A stretch of 63,512 nucleotides of DNA, taken from Methylobacterium longum. Its GTDB lineage: Bacteria > Pseudomonadota > Alphaproteobacteria > Rhizobiales > Beijerinckiaceae. The position numbers and the translations under genes are program-made. The first letter of the stretch is position 1, and each line of letters opens with the position of its first letter. Below the pieces are notes generated by a model that was given only the letters and a program-made list of their open reading frames with translations, did no database searches and had not been told where the DNA came from. Below, in pieces: positions 55,186 to 63,512 of this stretch. Location of the stretch: assembly GCF_022179385.1 (NCBI RefSeq), contig NZ_BPQS01000031.1, positions 1 to 63,512 on the forward strand, given 5' to 3'.

Positions 55186-56946
55186 ATGTCGATCCGTCCT
55201 GCCGCCGCCCTCGGCGCGGTGGCGCTGCTGGCCGCCGTGCTGGCCGGGCCCGCGCGCGCCCACGAGGGCCACGACCACGGCGCCGGCCAGCCGCCCGTCT
55301 CGAAGACCATCGCCCCGCGCGGCGAGGCCCTCACCGAGGCCTTCGAGCTCGTCGCCGTCCCGCGCGACGGCATCCTGACCCTGTTCCTCGACCGCTTCCG
55401 GACGAACGAACCGGTGACCGGCGCGACGGTCGAGGTCGAGACGCCCGAGGGTCCGAGGACAGCGACCGCCACGCCCGAGGGCGGCTACGCGCTGCCGGCC
55501 CCGTGGCTGTCGAAGCCCGGGCGGCACGCGTTTACCGCCACCGTCACGGCGGGCGAGGACGTCGACATCCTCGCAGTCGCGGTCACCGTCCCGGGCGGAA
55601 AGGCGACGGCGTCTACCGACCCGACGGCTTCCTCGGCAGCGTCGATGCAGGCCGTGACGTCGCGCGTCTCGACGATCGCCCGCGGCATCCGCGAGCGCCT
55701 CGGCGAGAAGGACCCGGCCCTCTTCGGCGCGGTCGCCGTCGCCTTCCTGCTCGGCATGCTCACGACCGGGCTCGCCCGGGGCCGCCGCAGCGTCCCGGCG
55801 GTGGCGCTCGCTGCCATCGGCATCACCCTCGTGCTGGGCACCGCCGCCTTCGCGCACGGCGCCGAGGATCATGGCGCCGAGCATCATGGCGCCCCCGTGC
55901 AGGGGGCCGCGCTGGCCGAGCCGCGGCCGGGCGCGCCCGCGGCGTCGGACCTCGCGCAGCGCCTGCCCGACGGTTCGGTGTTCGTGCCGAAGCCGACGCA
56001 GCGCCTGCTGGTCCTGCGCACCACCGTGACCGAGGCGGGCATCTTCCACCGCTCGGTCGCGCTGCCCGGCCGCATCATCCCGGACCCGAACGCCAGCGGC
56101 GTCGTGCAATCCTCGGTCGGTGGTCGGCTGGCGCCGCCGCCGCCGGGCCCGTTCCCCCGCCTCGGCACGCGGGTGCGCAAGGGCGAGGTCCTGGCGACCG
56201 TCACGCCGCCGATCCAGGCGGTCGACGCCTCGGACATGCGGCAGACCCAAGGCGACCTCGACCAGCAGATCTCCATCGTCGAGCGCCGGGTCGACCGCTA
56301 CAAGCGCCTCGCCACGACCGCCGCGGTGCCCCAGAGCCAGCTTGAGGACGCGGTCGCCGAACTGAAGGGCCTGCAGGACCGCCGCGCGGCCCTCGACAAG
56401 ATCCGGCAACAGCCCGAGCCCCTGGTGGCGCCGGTCGACGGCGTCGTCGCGCAGGCTGCGGCGGTGGCCGGGCAGATGGCCAGCCCCGGGCAGATGGTGT
56501 TCCAGGTCGTCGACCCGAATCGCCTCTGGGTCGAGGCGCTGAGCTTCGACGCCCTGACGCCCGCGCAGGACGCCACGGCGCGGCTCGCCGACGGCCGCAC
56601 CCTCAAGCTCGCCTACCAGGGCTCGGGCCTCGCCGACCGCAACCAGGCCATCCCGGTGCAGTTCGCCGTCCAGGGCGACGCCTCCGGCCTGCGGGTCGGG
56701 CAGTTCGTCACCGTGCTCGCCGGTACCGACACGGAGCAGACCGGGCTGGCGCTGCCGCGCGCGGCGGTCGTGCGCGCCGGCAACGGGCAGGACGTCGTCT
56801 ACGAGCACACCTCCGCCGAGCGCTTCGAGGCGCGGCCGGTCCGGATCGAGCCCCTCGACGGCGGCCGCGTCCTCATCGCCGAAGGGGTCGGACCGGGCAA
56901 GCGGGTCGTGACCCAGGGCGCCGAGCTCCTCGATCAGGTCCGCTGA
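55186..56946 (+). CDS. RND efflux periplasmic adaptor with long N-terminal extension
   Basis: 586 residues, longer than usual CusB/CzcB (about 400). A signal peptide and HEGHDHG are followed by an Ig-like segment (about 45-130), then two hydrophobic segments (about 178-200 and 208-225) and another HGAEDHGAEHHG. From about residue 265 the membrane-fusion core starts (GIFHRSVALPGRIIPDPNASGVVQSSVGGRL), followed by a coiled coil (QLEDAVAELKGLQDRRAALDK) and VAPVDGVVAQ with the lipoyl half. The end is GRVLIAEGVGPGKRVVTQGAELLDQVR. It connects the RND pump downstream to an outer-membrane channel. Confidence 0.87.
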   Translation: MSIRPAAALGAVALLAAVLAGPARAHEGHDHGAGQPPVSKTIAPRGEALTEAFELVAVPRDGILTLFLDRFRTNEPVTGATVEVETPEGPRTATATPEGGYALPAPWLSKPGRHAFTATVTAGEDVDILAVAVTVPGGKATASTDPTASSAASMQAVTSRVSTIARGIRERLGEKDPALFGAVAVAFLLGMLTTGLARGRRSVPAVALAAIGITLVLGTAAFAHGAEDHGAEHHGAPVQGAALAEPRPGAPAASDLAQRLPDGSVFVPKPTQRLLVLRTTVTEAGIFHRSVALPGRIIPDPNASGVVQSSVGGRLAPPPPGPFPRLGTRVRKGEVLATVTPPIQAVDASDMRQTQGDLDQQISIVERRVDRYKRLATTAAVPQSQLEDAVAELKGLQDRRAALDKIRQQPEPLVAPVDGVVAQAAAVAGQMASPGQMVFQVVDPNRLWVEALSFDALTPAQDATARLADGRTLKLAYQGSGLADRNQAIPVQFAVQGDASGLRVGQFVTVLAGTDTEQTGLALPRAAVVRAGNGQDVVYEHTSAERFEARPVRIEPLDGGRVLIAEGVGPGKRVVTQGAELLDQVR

Positions 56947-56957
56947 GGAGGCCGCCG

Positions 56958-59900
56958 ATGTTCACGTTCCTCGTCGGCCGGTCGGTCCGCAACCGCCTGC
57001 TCGTCCTCGCGCTCGCCGCGGTGCTGGTGCTCTACGGCGCCTTCACCGCCGTCAGGCTGCCCGTCGACGTCTTCCCCGACCTCAACAGGCCGACCGTCAC
57101 CGTCATGACGGAGGCGGAGGGCTACGCCCCCCCGGAGGTCGAGCAACTCGTCACCTACCCCATCGAGACCCGGATGAACGGGCTGCCGGGCGTCACCCGG
57201 GTGCGCTCGGTCTCGGGCGTGGGCCTGTCCATCACCTACGTCGAGTTCGACTGGGGCACCGACATCTACCGGAACCGGCAGCAGGTCGCGGAGCGCCTCG
57301 CCCTGGTGCAGGACCAGCTTCCGCGTGGCGTCACGCCGGTGATGGGGCCCATCTCCTCCATCATGGGCCAGATCCTGCTGGTGGCGGTCACGAGCGACAC
57401 CGCGACCCCCATGCAGGTGCGCGAGGCCGCCGACTTCACCGTCCGGCCGCGGCTGCTCACCATCCCGGGCGTCGCGCAGGTCATCCCGATCGGGGGCGAG
57501 GTGCGCCAGTTCCGGGTCAGCCCGAATCCGGCGGCGATGCGCGCGCTCGGGGTGACGAACGCCCAGCTGGAGACCGCGCTCGCCCAGTTCGGCACCAACG
57601 CCGGCGGCGGCTTCACCGACCAGAACGCGCGCGAGTACCTGATCCGGAACATCGGCCGGACCATGAGCCTCGACGACCTGCGCAACCTCGTGGTCGCGAC
57701 CGTCAACGAGGCGCCCGTGTCCCTGCGGCAGGTCGCCGAGGTCTCCTTCGCCGCGAAGGTGAAACGCGGCGACGCCGGCTACAGGGCCAAGCCCGCCGTC
57801 ATCGTCTCGGTCGAGAAGCAGCCGGACGTCGACACGGTGCGGCTCACCCGCAGCATCGAGGCCGCCCTGACGGCGATGGGCCCGGCCCTGCCGGCGGGCA
57901 TCCGGGCCGACCAGGTCCTGTTCCGTCAGGCCGACTTCATCGAGACCTCGATCCGCAACGTCGAGCGCGTCCTCGTCGAAGCCGTGCTGGTGGTGGCGGT
58001 GGTGCTGTTCGCCTTCCTGCTGAACGTGCGCACCACGGCCATCTCGCTGCTGGCCATCCCGGTCTCGGTGCTGACGACCGCGGTGGTGTTCCACCTGTTC
58101 GGACTGTCCATCAACACGATGACGCTCGGGGGGCTGGCCATCGCCATGGGCGAGCTCGTCGACGACGCGGTCGTGGACGTCGAGAACATCCACCGCCGGC
58201 TCGGCGAGAACCGACGGGCCGGCAACCCGAGGAGCGTGTTCCAGGTGGTGGTGGAGGCCTCGAACGAGGTCCGCTCGGGCATCGTCTACGCCACGCTCAT
58301 CATCATCCTGGTGTTCGTGCCGCTCTTCGCCCTGTCGGGTATCGAGGGCCGGCTCTTCGCCCCGCTGGGGCAGGCCTACATCATCTCGATCCTGGCGAGC
58401 CTGCTCACCTCCATCACCCTGACCCCGGCGCTGGCCTCCCTGCTGCTGCCGGGGCTCAGGCACCCGGCGGCGCCCGACAGCCGCCTCCTGACGCTGCTCA
58501 AGCGCGGCAACGCCGCCCTGCTGCGGGTCGCGTTCCGGCACCAGGGCCTGCTGGTCGGCACGGTCGCGGGCGCGGTGGCCGCCGCAGGCGTGGCGGCCTG
58601 GACCCTGCCGCGGGCCTTCCTGCCGCCGTTCAACGAGGGCTCGTTCACGGTCAACATGACCTTCAACCCCGGCATCTCGCTCGCCGAGAGCAACCGGGTC
58701 GGGCTGATCGCCGAGACGCTGCTCCTCGGCATCCCGGGCGTGAAGGCGGTGGGCCGCCGCACCGGCCGGGCCGAGCTCGACGAGCATGCCGAGGGCGTCC
58801 ATTCCTCGGAGATCGAGGTGGCCCTCGACCCGGGTACCGAGCGACACAAGGCGGCCCTGGTCGCCGATATCCGCGGACGCCTGGCGGCCCTGCCGGTGGC
58901 GGTCAACGTCGGCCAGCCGATCTCGCACCGACTCGACCACATGCTGTCGGGCGTGCGCGCCGAGATCGCGCTGAAGGTGTACGGGGAGGACCTCGACGCC
59001 CTGCGGCGGGTCGCGAATGCCCTGCGCGACCGGATGGCGGCGATCCCGGGGCTCACCGACCTGCAGGTCGAGCGGCAGGCGCGCATCCCGCAGCTGGAGG
59101 TCCGCGTCGACTATACCCGGGCGGCCCTCTACGGGGTGCAGCCGGCCGCAATCGTCGAGCAGATCAGCCGCCTCTCGAATGGGCGCGTGGTCTCGACGGT
59201 CGTCGACGGCGTGCGCCGCTTCGACGTGGTGCTGCGCCTGTCCGAGGACCGCCGGACCACCGCGGGCCTGGGCGACCTGCTCCTGGAGACGCCCTCGGGC
59301 TGGGTGCCGGCGCGCCAGGTCGCCGACATCCGCGAGACCGACGGCCCGAACCAGATCCTGCGCGAGAACGCCCGGCGCCGCATCGTGGTCCAGGCCAACA
59401 CCGACGGCGCGAGCGATATCGGCACCGTCGTGGCCGCCATCCGCCAGGCCGTGGCGACCGAGCCCCTGCCGCCGGGCTTCTTCACCAGCCTGGAGGGCAC
59501 GTTCCAGGCGCAGGAGGAGGCGAGCCGGACCATCGCGGCGTTGTCCGGCCTGTCCCTGGCGCTCGTCTTCGCCCTCCTGTTCAGCCGCTACCGCTCGGCC
59601 GGGCTGGCGCTCATCATCATGGGCAACGTGCCGCTCGCCCTGATCGGTTCGGTGGCGGCCCTGTGGCTCGTCGGCCAGCCGCTCTCGGTGGCGTCGATGA
59701 TCGGCTTCATCACGCTGACCGGCATCGCGGCGCGCAACGGCATCCTGAAGATCAGCCACATCCTGAACCTGTCGCTGCACGAGGGGGTGCCGTTCGGGCC
59801 CGACCTCGTGCAGCGCGGCAGCCTGGAGCGCCTCACCCCGGTGCTGATGACGGCGCTGTCGGCGGGCATGGCGCTGGCGCCGCTGCTCCACGACGCCGCG

Positions 59901-60107
59901 AGCCCCGGCAAGGAGATCCTGCACCCGGTGGCGGTGACGATCTTCGGCGGCCTCGTCAGCGCGACGCTGCTCGACACCGTCCTGACCCCCGTCCTGTTCC
60001 TGCGCTTCGGTGCCCGGCCCCTGGAGCGGCTGCGCGCCCTGCAGGCCGGGGCGCCGGCCCATCCATCCCCGGACGGCGCGCCCCCGCGCCCGGCCGAGGC
60101 CTACTGA
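56958..60107 (+). CDS. Heavy-metal efflux RND pump (CusA/CzcA family)
   Basis: 1049 residues, normal RND length. N-terminal TM1 (FLVGRSVRNRLLVLALAAVLVLYGAF) then LPVDVFPDLNRPTVTVMTEAEGYAPPEVEQLVTYPIETRMNGLPGV, a hallmark of heavy-metal RND pumps. In TM4, GELVDDAVVDVENIHRRL carries the proton-relay acidic residues. The TM10-12 region has GLSLALVFALLFSRYRSAGLALIIMGNVPLALIGSVAAL and GFITLTGIAARNGILKISH. It exports monovalent copper/silver or divalent ions from the periplasm; specificity cannot be fixed by eye. It starts 11 bp after the adaptor gene with GGAGG, so it is an operon. No outer-membrane partner gene is here. Confidence 0.93.
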   Translation: MFTFLVGRSVRNRLLVLALAAVLVLYGAFTAVRLPVDVFPDLNRPTVTVMTEAEGYAPPEVEQLVTYPIETRMNGLPGVTRVRSVSGVGLSITYVEFDWGTDIYRNRQQVAERLALVQDQLPRGVTPVMGPISSIMGQILLVAVTSDTATPMQVREAADFTVRPRLLTIPGVAQVIPIGGEVRQFRVSPNPAAMRALGVTNAQLETALAQFGTNAGGGFTDQNAREYLIRNIGRTMSLDDLRNLVVATVNEAPVSLRQVAEVSFAAKVKRGDAGYRAKPAVIVSVEKQPDVDTVRLTRSIEAALTAMGPALPAGIRADQVLFRQADFIETSIRNVERVLVEAVLVVAVVLFAFLLNVRTTAISLLAIPVSVLTTAVVFHLFGLSINTMTLGGLAIAMGELVDDAVVDVENIHRRLGENRRAGNPRSVFQVVVEASNEVRSGIVYATLIIILVFVPLFALSGIEGRLFAPLGQAYIISILASLLTSITLTPALASLLLPGLRHPAAPDSRLLTLLKRGNAALLRVAFRHQGLLVGTVAGAVAAAGVAAWTLPRAFLPPFNEGSFTVNMTFNPGISLAESNRVGLIAETLLLGIPGVKAVGRRTGRAELDEHAEGVHSSEIEVALDPGTERHKAALVADIRGRLAALPVAVNVGQPISHRLDHMLSGVRAEIALKVYGEDLDALRRVANALRDRMAAIPGLTDLQVERQARIPQLEVRVDYTRAALYGVQPAAIVEQISRLSNGRVVSTVVDGVRRFDVVLRLSEDRRTTAGLGDLLLETPSGWVPARQVADIRETDGPNQILRENARRRIVVQANTDGASDIGTVVAAIRQAVATEPLPPGFFTSLEGTFQAQEEASRTIAALSGLSLALVFALLFSRYRSAGLALIIMGNVPLALIGSVAALWLVGQPLSVASMIGFITLTGIAARNGILKISHILNLSLHEGVPFGPDLVQRGSLERLTPVLMTALSAGMALAPLLHDAASPGKEILHPVAVTIFGGLVSATLLDTVLTPVLFLRFGARPLERLRALQAGAPAHPSPDGAPPRPAEAY

Positions 60108-60126
60108 TCCCAGAGGAGATACGAGC

Positions 60127-60492
60127 GTGATCCTACCGAGAGTGACCCTGGCCGCCGGCCTGCTCGCCGCCACCGCCGCCTCCGCGCACGAAACCGCCGG
60201 CCGGCACGGCGGCCGGGTGACGGACGCCGGCACGTTCCACGTCGAGCTCGTCGCCAGGGGCGAGACCGTCGACGTGTTCCTGTCCGACGAAGGCCAGAGG
60301 CCGATCCCGGCAGCCGGCTTCAAGGGCACCGCCATCCTCGTCGTCGGCGGCAAGCCGACCCGGGTCCCGCTGGAGCCCGCTGACGGCAACCGCCTCACCG
60401 GCAAGGCCGCGACGGCGCTGGGTGCCGGCCCGAGGGGCGCCGTGCAGCTCACCGGTCCGGACGGCGGGACCGCCAGCGGCACGTTCCACTGA
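60127..60492 (+). CDS. Small periplasmic protein of the metal operon
   Basis: 121 residues from GTG 60127, preceded by AGAGGAGA. The signal peptide (VTLAAGLLAATAASA) is followed by HETAGRHGGRVTDAGTFHVELVARGETVDVFLSDEG, an Ig-like beta domain similar to the extension of the RND adaptor just upstream. The middle and end (GKPTRVPLEPADGNRLTG, GPDGGTASGTFH) fit a small beta sandwich. It probably binds metal at its His and acidic residues; no characterised family is named. Confidence 0.72.
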   Translation: MILPRVTLAAGLLAATAASAHETAGRHGGRVTDAGTFHVELVARGETVDVFLSDEGQRPIPAAGFKGTAILVVGGKPTRVPLEPADGNRLTGKAATALGAGPRGAVQLTGPDGGTASGTFH

Positions 60493-60515
60493 TCCCCGTC
60501 GAGAAAGGACGACCC

Positions 60516-60935
60516 ATGACGCACCTCCGCCGCACGCGCCTCCGCACCACGCACCTGCGCATCCTCGCCGCCGCCCTGCTGTCGACCGGGCTGGCCGGCG
60601 CCGCCCGCGCGCAGGGCCTGCACGACCACGGCTCCATGTCCGCGAAGGAGAGGGGCTCGATGAAGCCGGACCTGAAGGACGACGTCTCGTCGCGGGCGTT
60701 CAAGGCCGCCGACACGGCGATGATGAAGGACATGGACGTCCCCTACACCGGCGACCCCGACGTCGACTTCCGCACGCACATGATCCCGCACCACAAGGGC
60801 GCGGTCGCCATGGCCGAAATCGCCCTGAAGCACGCCAAGGATCCCGCCACCACGGCGATGGCCCGGAAGATCATCGACGATCAGACCGCGGAGATCTCCG
60901 CCATGGAGGCGTGGCTGAAGCGGCACGGGAAGTAG
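60516..60935 (+). CDS. DUF305-domain copper-associated periplasmic protein
   Basis: 139 residues. The signal peptide (LRILAAALLSTGLAGAARAQ) is followed by a Met/His-containing segment (HDHGSMSAKERGSM). The DUF305 ferritin-like core has FRTHMIPHHKGAVAMAEIALKHA, with the Met-x2-His-His metal motif, and MARKIIDDQTAEISAMEAWLKRHG. Family members such as CopM bind copper in the periplasm. ATG 60516 follows AAAGGACG. It continues the metal-resistance operon. Confidence 0.93.
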   Translation: MTHLRRTRLRTTHLRILAAALLSTGLAGAARAQGLHDHGSMSAKERGSMKPDLKDDVSSRAFKAADTAMMKDMDVPYTGDPDVDFRTHMIPHHKGAVAMAEIALKHAKDPATTAMARKIIDDQTAEISAMEAWLKRHGK

Positions 60936-61014
60936 CCGTCGCCTCCGGGACCGCCGGCCGGGGCGGTCCCGGACCGCTTCCCCGATGCAGGTCCCGACCG
61001 CGCAGGAGACCGAC

Positions 61015-61758
61015 ATGCAAGACGCCCGCAGGGCCACCCTCTACCGGATGGTCACCCCCGAACACACCTGTCCCTACGGCCTGAAGGCCAAGGATCTCCT
61101 CGAACGCCAGGGCTGCGCGGTCGAGGACCACCTCCTGACCACCCGCGAGGCGACCGACCGCTTCAAGGCCGAGCACCAAGTCAAGTCGACGCCGCAGACC
61201 TTCATCGGCGGCGCGCGCGTCGGCGGCTTCGACGACCTGCAGCGCCACTTCGGCAAGGCCGCCGACGCCCCGAACGAACCGACGTACACGCCCGTCATCG
61301 CGGTGTTCTCGATGACGGCGCTGATGGCCCTGGCGGCGAGTTACGCCGCCGACGGCACGCCGCTGACGATGCGTGCGGCCGAGTGGTTCATCGCATTCAG
61401 CATGTGCGTGCTCGCCCTCCTGAAGCTTCAGGATGTCGAGTCCTTCTCCTCGATGTTCCTCGGCTACGACCTGCTCGGCCAGCGCTGGGTCCGCTACGCC
61501 TACGCCTACCCGTTCCTCGAAGGCATCGCCGGTATCCTGATGGTGGCGGGGTCCCTGAACTGGCTGTCCATTCCGGTGGCCCTGTTCATCGGCACGGTGG
61601 GGGCGGTCTCGGTGTTCAAGGCGGTCTACGTGGACAAGCGCGACATCGCGTGGGCCTGCGTCGGCGGGTCGAGCAAGGTGCCGCTCGGCTTCGTCTCGCT
61701 CACCGAGAACGTGATGATGGTCGCCATGGCCGTCTGGATGCTGGCGGTACACCGCTGA
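61015..61758 (+). CDS. Glutaredoxin/MauE-like membrane fusion protein
   Basis: 247 residues from ATG 61015 (AGGAG is 7 bases before it). Residues 1-80 are a glutaredoxin domain with the active-site TCPYGLKAKDLLERQGC and the cis-Pro segment KSTPQTFIGGARVGGFDDLQRHFG. Residues about 85-245 are a MauE/DoxX-type four-helix membrane domain (AVFSMTALMALAASY, FSMCVLALLKLQD, YPFLEGIAGILMVAGSLNWLS, ALFIGTVGAVSVFKAVY). It would place a thiol-disulfide activity at the inner membrane, perhaps keeping cysteines of metal-handling proteins reduced. Same strand as the copper block and close to DUF305. Confidence 0.85.
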   Translation: MQDARRATLYRMVTPEHTCPYGLKAKDLLERQGCAVEDHLLTTREATDRFKAEHQVKSTPQTFIGGARVGGFDDLQRHFGKAADAPNEPTYTPVIAVFSMTALMALAASYAADGTPLTMRAAEWFIAFSMCVLALLKLQDVESFSSMFLGYDLLGQRWVRYAYAYPFLEGIAGILMVAGSLNWLSIPVALFIGTVGAVSVFKAVYVDKRDIAWACVGGSSKVPLGFVSLTENVMMVAMAVWMLAVHR

Positions 61759-61883
61759 GGGCGCTCGTCGCGCCCTTCGCTCGGACCGCCTTCCCGGCAT
61801 CCGTTTGGCATCCGCGCGCGTTTGAAACACCGAACGATCCGGCGGGCGCGCCCGGACCCGCCGAGACGAACCGGAGACGAGCC

Positions 61884-62348
61884 ATGAGTGACGGCTACCC
61901 CTCGATGACGGCCCTCCTGGGTCTTCTCGCCCTCGCCGGCTACCAGAACAAGGACAAGCTCGCGGAGCTTCTGGGCGGGTCCGGACAGGGCGCCCCCGCT
62001 CCGGCCGGAGCTCCGACGGCGTCCGCGGGCGGACTCGGGGGCCTCCTGGGTGGCCTCCTCGGCAACCAGCGCGCCGCGGCCCCTGGCGGGTTCCTGAACA
62101 ACGGCCTCGGCGAGATGCTGGAACGCTTCCATCAAGCCGGCCACGGGGCCGCAGCGCAGTCCTGGGTCAACCAGGGGCCCAACCAGGAGATCGCGCCGCA
62201 GCACCTGGAACACGCCATAGGGCCCGACGTGATGGCCGCCCTGACGCAACGCACCGGCCTTTCGCGCGAGGAGCTGCTCTCCCGGCTCTCCAAGGAGCTT
62301 CCGCAGGCCGTCGACCGCTACACGCCGGACGGTCGGATGCCGGCCTAG
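61884..62348 (+). CDS. YidB-family protein (DUF937)
   Basis: 154 residues. It starts with SMTALLGLLALAGYQNKDKLAELLGG and has a Gly/Leu-rich linker (GGLGGLLGGLLG), then the conserved YidB end: QSWVNQGPNQEIAPQHLEHAIGPDVMAALTQRTGLSREELLSRLSKELPQAVDRYTPDGRMP. This is the entire family pattern. Its function is not established; YidB-like proteins are common in proteobacteria. ATG 61884 follows GGAGACGA. Confidence 0.92.
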   Translation: MSDGYPSMTALLGLLALAGYQNKDKLAELLGGSGQGAPAPAGAPTASAGGLGGLLGGLLGNQRAAAPGGFLNNGLGEMLERFHQAGHGAAAQSWVNQGPNQEIAPQHLEHAIGPDVMAALTQRTGLSREELLSRLSKELPQAVDRYTPDGRMPA

Positions 62349-62903
62349 CCGGGCACGTCCGAGGCCGGTCGGTGACGCGCCCAGCCGCTCCATCGACGGC
62401 CACCTCCCCGTTGCGGCGCCGCGCACGGCCATCGCGCGTCGTCCGGCGCCAGGCCTGACCCACAGACGGACCGTGGTCGTCGATACGCGGCCGAGGCGGT
62501 CGGACGGTCCTGACCGAGCCCGGGCGGGTCGGTTCGCGGGGTCGACGCGGCGCTCCCGACGACCGCGCCCAGGCTGACCGCGTCAGGAAGACGCTTCCGG
62601 TCGAGGACGTAGATCCGATGGCGTTCGAGGCCTTCGCCGATGGTGCGGCCGAGCTGCCCCGCGGTCATCGAACAGGTCAACAAGGCCGGCCACCTGCGCC
62701 CTGCACCCGGCTTCCTGAGCCCGCGCGGTTCGAGGAGTCACAGGCCCCGCACACCGTCGCGACCGCCGCCGGACCGTGCCCACCCACAGGCGCCCCCTCT
62801 GGATCGGCGTCCAGTACAGCACCTTGACGTCCCCCCGTCGCTTTGGTCCGGCCTGAGTGCGAGTTTTCCGGTTTTGTGAGACCCTGATGGGAGGAGCAGA
62901 GCC
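62349..62903. other. Gap before terminal IS3 element, possible small remnant
   Basis: No firm gene. On the minus strand near 62590-62683 the segment MTAGQLGRTIGEGLERHRIYVLDRKRLPDAV looks like a gene start, but coding character is lost at once, so it may be a remnant. From about 62825 the sequence belongs to the IS3 element. Confidence 0.4.
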
Positions 62904-63170
62904 GTGAAGAAGAGCAGGTTCACCGAGGAGCAGATCGCCTTCGCGCTGAAGCAGGCCGAGACTGGGACACCGGTCGCGGAGGTGCTGCGCCGGATGGGCA
63001 TCTCCGAACAGACATTTTACCGCTGGAAGAAGCTCTATGGCGGGCTCGGCACGGGCGAGCTACGTCGGCTGAAGCAGCTTGAGGAGGAGAACCGCAAGCT
63101 CAAGCAGCTCGTGGCCGATCTGAGCCTCGACAAGCACATCCTGCAGGACGTGCTCGCAAAAAAGCTCTGA
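62904..63170 (+). CDS. IS3-family OrfA
   Basis: 88 residues, full length. MKKSRFTEEQIAFALKQAETGTPVAEVLRRMGISEQTFYRWKKLYGGLG is the HTH, followed by a leucine zipper (LKQLEEENRKLKQLVADLSLDKHILQDVLAKKL). The GTG start at 62904 follows GGGAGGAGC. The heptamer A AAA AAG at 63158-63164, in phase, is the classical IS3 -1 frameshift site used to make the OrfAB transposase. Confidence 0.93.
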   Translation: MKKSRFTEEQIAFALKQAETGTPVAEVLRRMGISEQTFYRWKKLYGGLGTGELRRLKQLEEENRKLKQLVADLSLDKHILQDVLAKKL

Positions 63171-63512
63171 CGCCTGCTCGGCGACGCGAGCTCGTGCACC
63201 AGGTTCAGGTGGCGCACGGGGTGAGTGAGCGGCGCGGCTGCGTCGCGCTCGGCGTAGGCCGGTCGGGCGTCCGCTACCGCTCGACCAAACCCGATCAGGC
63301 ACCGCTGCGGATGCGCATCTGCGATCTGGCCAAGAGCCGGGTGCGCTACGGTGACGTTCGGATCTACATTCTCCTGCGCCGGGAAGGCTGGCGGGTGAGT
63401 CACAAGAGAGTCCACCGCCTCTACAGGGATGAGGGCCTGAGCCTGCGGCTCAAGCGGCCGCGCCGGCACGTCAGTGCGGCACACCGTGAGCGTCAGCCTG
63501 CGGCACTCCGGC
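63158..63512 (+). CDS. IS3-family OrfB, 5' part (continues beyond window)
   Basis: In the -1 frame, reading continues KALTPARRRELVHQVQVAHGVSERRGCVALGVGRSGVRYRS and RMRICDLAKSRVRYGDVRIYILLRREGWRVSHKRVHRLYRDEGLSLRLKRPRRH. This is the HTH_21 part of IS407-type OrfB, before the rve catalytic domain, which lies outside the window. Made as a fusion with OrfA through the slippery site at 63158. Confidence 0.9.

Larger units (their letters stand above)
62825..63512 (+). mobile_element. IS3-family element (IS407-like), right part beyond window
   Basis: The probable left end at 62825 begins TGACGTCCCCCCGTCGC, in the style of IS407-group ends. orfA and the first part of orfB follow. The element runs off the window. 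Confidence 0.8.

Noticed and set aside
56934..61037. 1367-codon open frame on the minus strand
   Set aside because: It is antisense to the RND pump, periplasmic protein and DUF305 genes; high GC makes such shadows long, and its His/Arg/Gly-rich translation has no domain.

Overview
The window is high-GC DNA from an alphaproteobacterium, most likely Methylobacterium/Methylorubrum or a close relative. That placement is inferred from codon use, the transposon families and small Methylobacteriaceae-type hypothetical genes; no rRNA or tRNA gene is present to confirm it. It looks like an accessory region (genomic island or megaplasmid) with many insertion sequences: members or remnants of IS481, IS630, IS256, IS110, IS3, IS701, IS5, IS66, ISL3 and IS200/IS605.

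Layout. (1) 1-7.3 kb: IS481 end, a DedA-type membrane protein, then a pile-up of IS630/IS256/IS110/IS3 elements, including two IS110 transposases with candidate bridge-RNA regions and truncated plasmid-type hypothetical genes. (2) 7.3-12.3 kb: an unusual cassette. A HExxH peptide-modifying enzyme gene overlaps an 18-codon ORF and is divergent from an operon of HlyC-like lysine acyltransferase, beta-helix/Hint-domain protein and an amber-interrupted FUSC membrane protein. (3) 12.4-32.5 kb: a surface-polysaccharide island broken up by IS701, IS5, IS66, IS630 and IS481. It holds glycosyltransferases, at least five methyltransferase domains, KpsE-like and KpsT-like capsule-export proteins and a phosphomannomutase. 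(4) 32.6-36.5 kb: AT-rich and transposon-remnant DNA. (5) 36.5-41.3 kb: ars locus (arsR-arsC-arsB divergent from arsH), with arsB broken by a frameshift and by an IS200/IS605 element carrying an intact TnpB. (6) 41.6-48.2 kb: ABC solute-binding pseudogene, modE/modA without modBC, a porin-like barrel, and an aldo/keto reductase divergent from a LysR regulator. (7) 48.6-62.3 kb: stress and metal genes: CsbD, DUF1289, rcnR-rcnA (Ni/Co), a PadR remnant near chrA (chromate), then a copper-type block of multicopper oxidase, HMA chaperone, Cys/His-rich protein, RND adaptor, RND pump, periplasmic proteins, DUF305 and a glutaredoxin-MauE fusion. The window ends inside an IS3-family element.

How the genes work together. 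The metal block reads as stacked resistance to arsenic, nickel/cobalt, chromate and copper or silver. The polysaccharide island suggests a methylated capsule exported by an ABC-2 system whose permease (KpsM) and outer-membrane parts are not in the window. The most intriguing part is the 7.3-12 kb cassette, where three protein-modification activities (HExxH enzyme, lysine acyltransferase, self-processing Hint domain) lie side by side.
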